From the NCBI RefSeq assembly GCF_010974825.1, contig NZ_JAAILA010000017.1:1-64000 (forward strand): a stretch of DNA of 64,000 nucleotides. The letters are read 5' to 3'. Position 1 is the stretch's first letter. Each line of letters opens with the position of its first letter. The notes beneath the pieces are model-generated. The model was not told the DNA's origin, searched no databases, and was given only the letters and a program-made list of their open reading frames with translations. Position numbers and translations under genes: made by a program. Below, piece by piece: positions 61,981 to 64,000 of the stretch. This DNA is from Aeromonas rivipollensis. Its GTDB lineage: Bacteria > Pseudomonadota > Gammaproteobacteria > Enterobacterales > Aeromonadaceae.

Positions 61981-63906
61981 ATGGATTACAAGCACACGAG
62001 TCATGGTTGCGGTGCCCTGCGCCTCAGCCTGCTGGCGACGGCCATAGCGGCCGTCCTCATGCCCAGCGTTCAGGCGGTCGAAGTCGACACCCAGAGTGAA
62101 GACTGGTCCGTTCGCTTCGACAACACCGGCAAGTTCAACTACGGCATGCGCACCGAGAGTGCCGATGTGCGGATGCTTGCCACCCCGAACAACAACGACG
62201 GGGACTACAACTTCAAGGATGCCGGCGATACCGTCACCACCCGCTTCGATCTCTTGACCGAGCTGGATGTGGTGAACAAGGGCAACACCGGCTTTCGCAT
62301 CAGCGCCGCCAGCTGGTATGACTATGCCTACCGCGACGTCGGCGCTGACGAGAACCCCTTCATCAACGGCAACAGCGCCAGCTCCGGCATCGTCGGGCTG
62401 CCCCCGGTGGCGGGCAACCGTCATCTGAGCGACTATGCGGATCGTTACTACCATGGCCCCTCCGGCGAGCTGCTCGATGCCTTCGTGTTCCACAACATGG
62501 AGGTGGGTGACGAATCCCTGCTCGGGGTCAAGATAGGCCAGCACAACATCTTCTGGGGGGAAACCCTGCTGAGCCCGGTGCACGCCCTCAGCTATGGCCA
62601 GTCCGGCCTGGATCTCGCGAAGCTAGCGGCATCCCCGGGGACGGAAGCGAAAGAGCTGTTTGTGCCCCGCAACCAGATCTCCGCCTCCTTCACCCTGAAC
62701 CCGGAGTGGACCTTCGCCGCCCAGTACTTCCTGGACTGGAACGCCGCCCGCCTGCCGGAAGCCGGCACCTATTACGGCAGCTCCGATCTGGTGGGCTTCG
62801 GTGCCCAGTCCTTCCTGCTGGGTCACACAGGCGGGCCGGGGCTGGCCGGACCGAGCGGCACCCTCAGCAACATTCGCCGGGGGGATGACCTGGAGCCGGG
62901 CAAGCACGGCGACTGGGGCATCATGGCCAAGTGGTCCCCCGAGGCGCTGGATGCGACCCTGGGGGCCTTCTACCGCCGTACCGCCGACATCCTGCCCCAG
63001 GCGGTGCTCGATGCCCGTGGCATGACCATTCGCGGGGCGGCGCCCCTGCCGGCCGGGGCCGTGCCCAACCTGCGCCAGTCCATCGCCAACACCAGCTACG
63101 CCCTGGCCTATGGCGACGACATCGACATCTTTGGCCTCAGCCTCTCCAAGGATGTGGCCGGGGTGAGTGTCGGCAGCGACCTCAACTATCGCCAGCACAT
63201 GCCCCTCTCCAGCATCCCGGCCCTGCTCAGTGCTACTGGTCCCGGGGGACTGGCCAACGGCTTCGGGATCCCGGCGCCCGTGCTAGGTCCCCGTCATCCG
63301 GACACCGGGGTGATCACCGATGGCTCCGATGGCTACAGCGCCACCGGCGATACCCTGCACTGGACCCTCAACGGTCTGATGACCTTCGCGGACACTGCGC
63401 TGTTCGACGGCGCCGCCCTGCTCGGGGAGCTCTACTACAGCAACCTGCTGAGCCTGGATGACCACAACAAGGCGCTCTACAAAGGCGAGGACAGCTACAC
63501 CGGCATCGACAAGCCCACCCGGGACAACTGGGGGCTGGCGGTCAACTTCACCCCGACCTGGTATCAGGTCCTGCCGGGGGTCGACATGAACATGCCGCTC
63601 TCGGTGAACTGGGGGCTGGCGGGCATCTCCCCGGTCCAGGCGGGCGGGGCGAAAGACACCGGCAGCTATGCGGTGGGGCTCGGTGCCACCCTCTACAACC
63701 AGTATTTCGTCGATCTGAAATACGTGGACTCCTTTGGCAAGTCTGCCGAGTGCAATGACGGTGCCGAGGATGGCGCCACCCCCAATGCCCTCGATGGGGC
63801 CCAGCGCAACACCTGTTATGCCGGTGGATATGCCTCCTTCTCCGGTGGCGGTGCCACCACGGAAGACAGAGGCGCCATCTACCTGACCCTGAAGACCACT
63901 TACTGA
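61981..63906 (+). CDS. DUF1302-family outer-membrane protein
   Basis: A 641-residue protein with a signal peptide ending MPSVQA and a beta-rich, Gly/Asp/Asn-rich sequence typical of DUF1302 proteins: WSVRFDNTGKFNYGMR, FKDAGDTVTTRFDLLTELD, VGDESLLGVKIGQHNIFWGE, and a C-terminal aromatic strand (AIYLTLKTTY). Members often pair with a DUF1329 protein and are linked to uptake of hydrophobic compounds. GGAGAG precedes the ATG at 61981, in preference to a longer start at 61873. The next gene begins 33 bp later. Confidence 0.85.
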   Translation: MDYKHTSHGCGALRLSLLATAIAAVLMPSVQAVEVDTQSEDWSVRFDNTGKFNYGMRTESADVRMLATPNNNDGDYNFKDAGDTVTTRFDLLTELDVVNKGNTGFRISAASWYDYAYRDVGADENPFINGNSASSGIVGLPPVAGNRHLSDYADRYYHGPSGELLDAFVFHNMEVGDESLLGVKIGQHNIFWGETLLSPVHALSYGQSGLDLAKLAASPGTEAKELFVPRNQISASFTLNPEWTFAAQYFLDWNAARLPEAGTYYGSSDLVGFGAQSFLLGHTGGPGLAGPSGTLSNIRRGDDLEPGKHGDWGIMAKWSPEALDATLGAFYRRTADILPQAVLDARGMTIRGAAPLPAGAVPNLRQSIANTSYALAYGDDIDIFGLSLSKDVAGVSVGSDLNYRQHMPLSSIPALLSATGPGGLANGFGIPAPVLGPRHPDTGVITDGSDGYSATGDTLHWTLNGLMTFADTALFDGAALLGELYYSNLLSLDDHNKALYKGEDSYTGIDKPTRDNWGLAVNFTPTWYQVLPGVDMNMPLSVNWGLAGISPVQAGGAKDTGSYAVGLGATLYNQYFVDLKYVDSFGKSAECNDGAEDGATPNALDGAQRNTCYAGGYASFSGGGATTEDRGAIYLTLKTTY

Positions 63907-63939
63907 GTCACCTCAAGCGACCGAGTCGGAGAACGAGAT

Positions 63940-64000
63940 ATGACATTCAACAAGACCATGCTGGCCGCCTCTCTCACCCTGGCCCTCGCGGGCCAGGCAC
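63940..64000 (+). CDS. Partial gene: signal peptide of an exported protein (right edge)
   Basis: Only 20 codons are visible, reading MTFNKTMLAASLTLALAGQA, an ordinary signal peptide, with GGAGAACGAG just upstream. By neighbourhood a DUF1329 protein is expected after DUF1302, but nothing in the visible part proves it. Confidence 0.6.
   Translation, partial: MTFNKTMLAASLTLALAGQA

Noticed and set aside
1-64000. CRISPR array, prophage, integron or insertion sequence
   Set aside because: No evenly spaced short repeats with spacers, integrase, transposase or phage structural genes were seen.

Overview
The window is chromosomal DNA from a gamma-proteobacterium, most likely an Aeromonas. The evidence is high GC in most genes, gamma-proteobacterial housekeeping order (pdxB-asd-fimV-truA-accD-folC-dedD), and a kexin-like serine protease with its small chaperone gene, a pair characterised in Aeromonas. 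No rRNA, tRNA, CRISPR array, insertion sequence or prophage was seen.

Layout. 1-4758: 3' end of a giant RTX/VCBS surface adhesin, an unknown protein and a YggE-type periplasmic protein. 4986-10692: aroP, a small membrane protein, and the divergent pair ppsR/ppsA. 10693-12494: AT-rich stretch with a 41-bp perfect inverted repeat and an overlapping winged-helix/degenerate-EAL pair. 12662-15019: serine protease and chaperone. 15323-20000: modF-type ABC ATPase, small enzymes, an orphan MetQ-like protein with met-box-like sites, and a PAP2 phosphatase. 20285-29135: the pdxB-to-dedD housekeeping block. 29247-32883: tusE, yccS, yccA. 33111-33746: facing remnants of a divergent AraC/hydrolase pair. 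34835-42439: lower-GC chaperone-usher fimbrial locus with RfaH-like and PapI/FaeA-like regulators. 42716-46695: large Ig-repeat lipoprotein and a small lipoprotein. 46829-53092: methylcitrate operon prpB-prpC-acnD-prpF (leftward). 53461-64000: rightward catabolic cluster with oxidoreductase, TauD-family dioxygenase, beta-keto acid cleavage enzyme, MFS transporter, DsbA-Rieske fusion, YeiH-type transporter, ScoAB and a DUF1302 outer-membrane protein.

How genes work together. PpsR switches PpsA activity. PrpBCD/F convert propionyl-CoA to pyruvate and succinate. In the last cluster the acetoacetate expected from the beta-keto acid cleavage enzyme can be activated by ScoAB, while a TauD enzyme plus a YeiH-type exporter hints at sulfonate chemistry; a 31-bp motif is shared by the promoter regions at the two ends of the cluster.

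Most unusual observation. Four unrelated genes (dedD, yccS, acnD, scoB) each have a tandem partial copy of their own 5' end just upstream. Each copy keeps a ribosome binding site and start codon and encodes a 27-55 residue 'echo' peptide whose stop overlaps, or lies within 3 nt of, the start of the intact gene. Two other genes (ppsA, metQ) have short tandem duplications across their stop codons.
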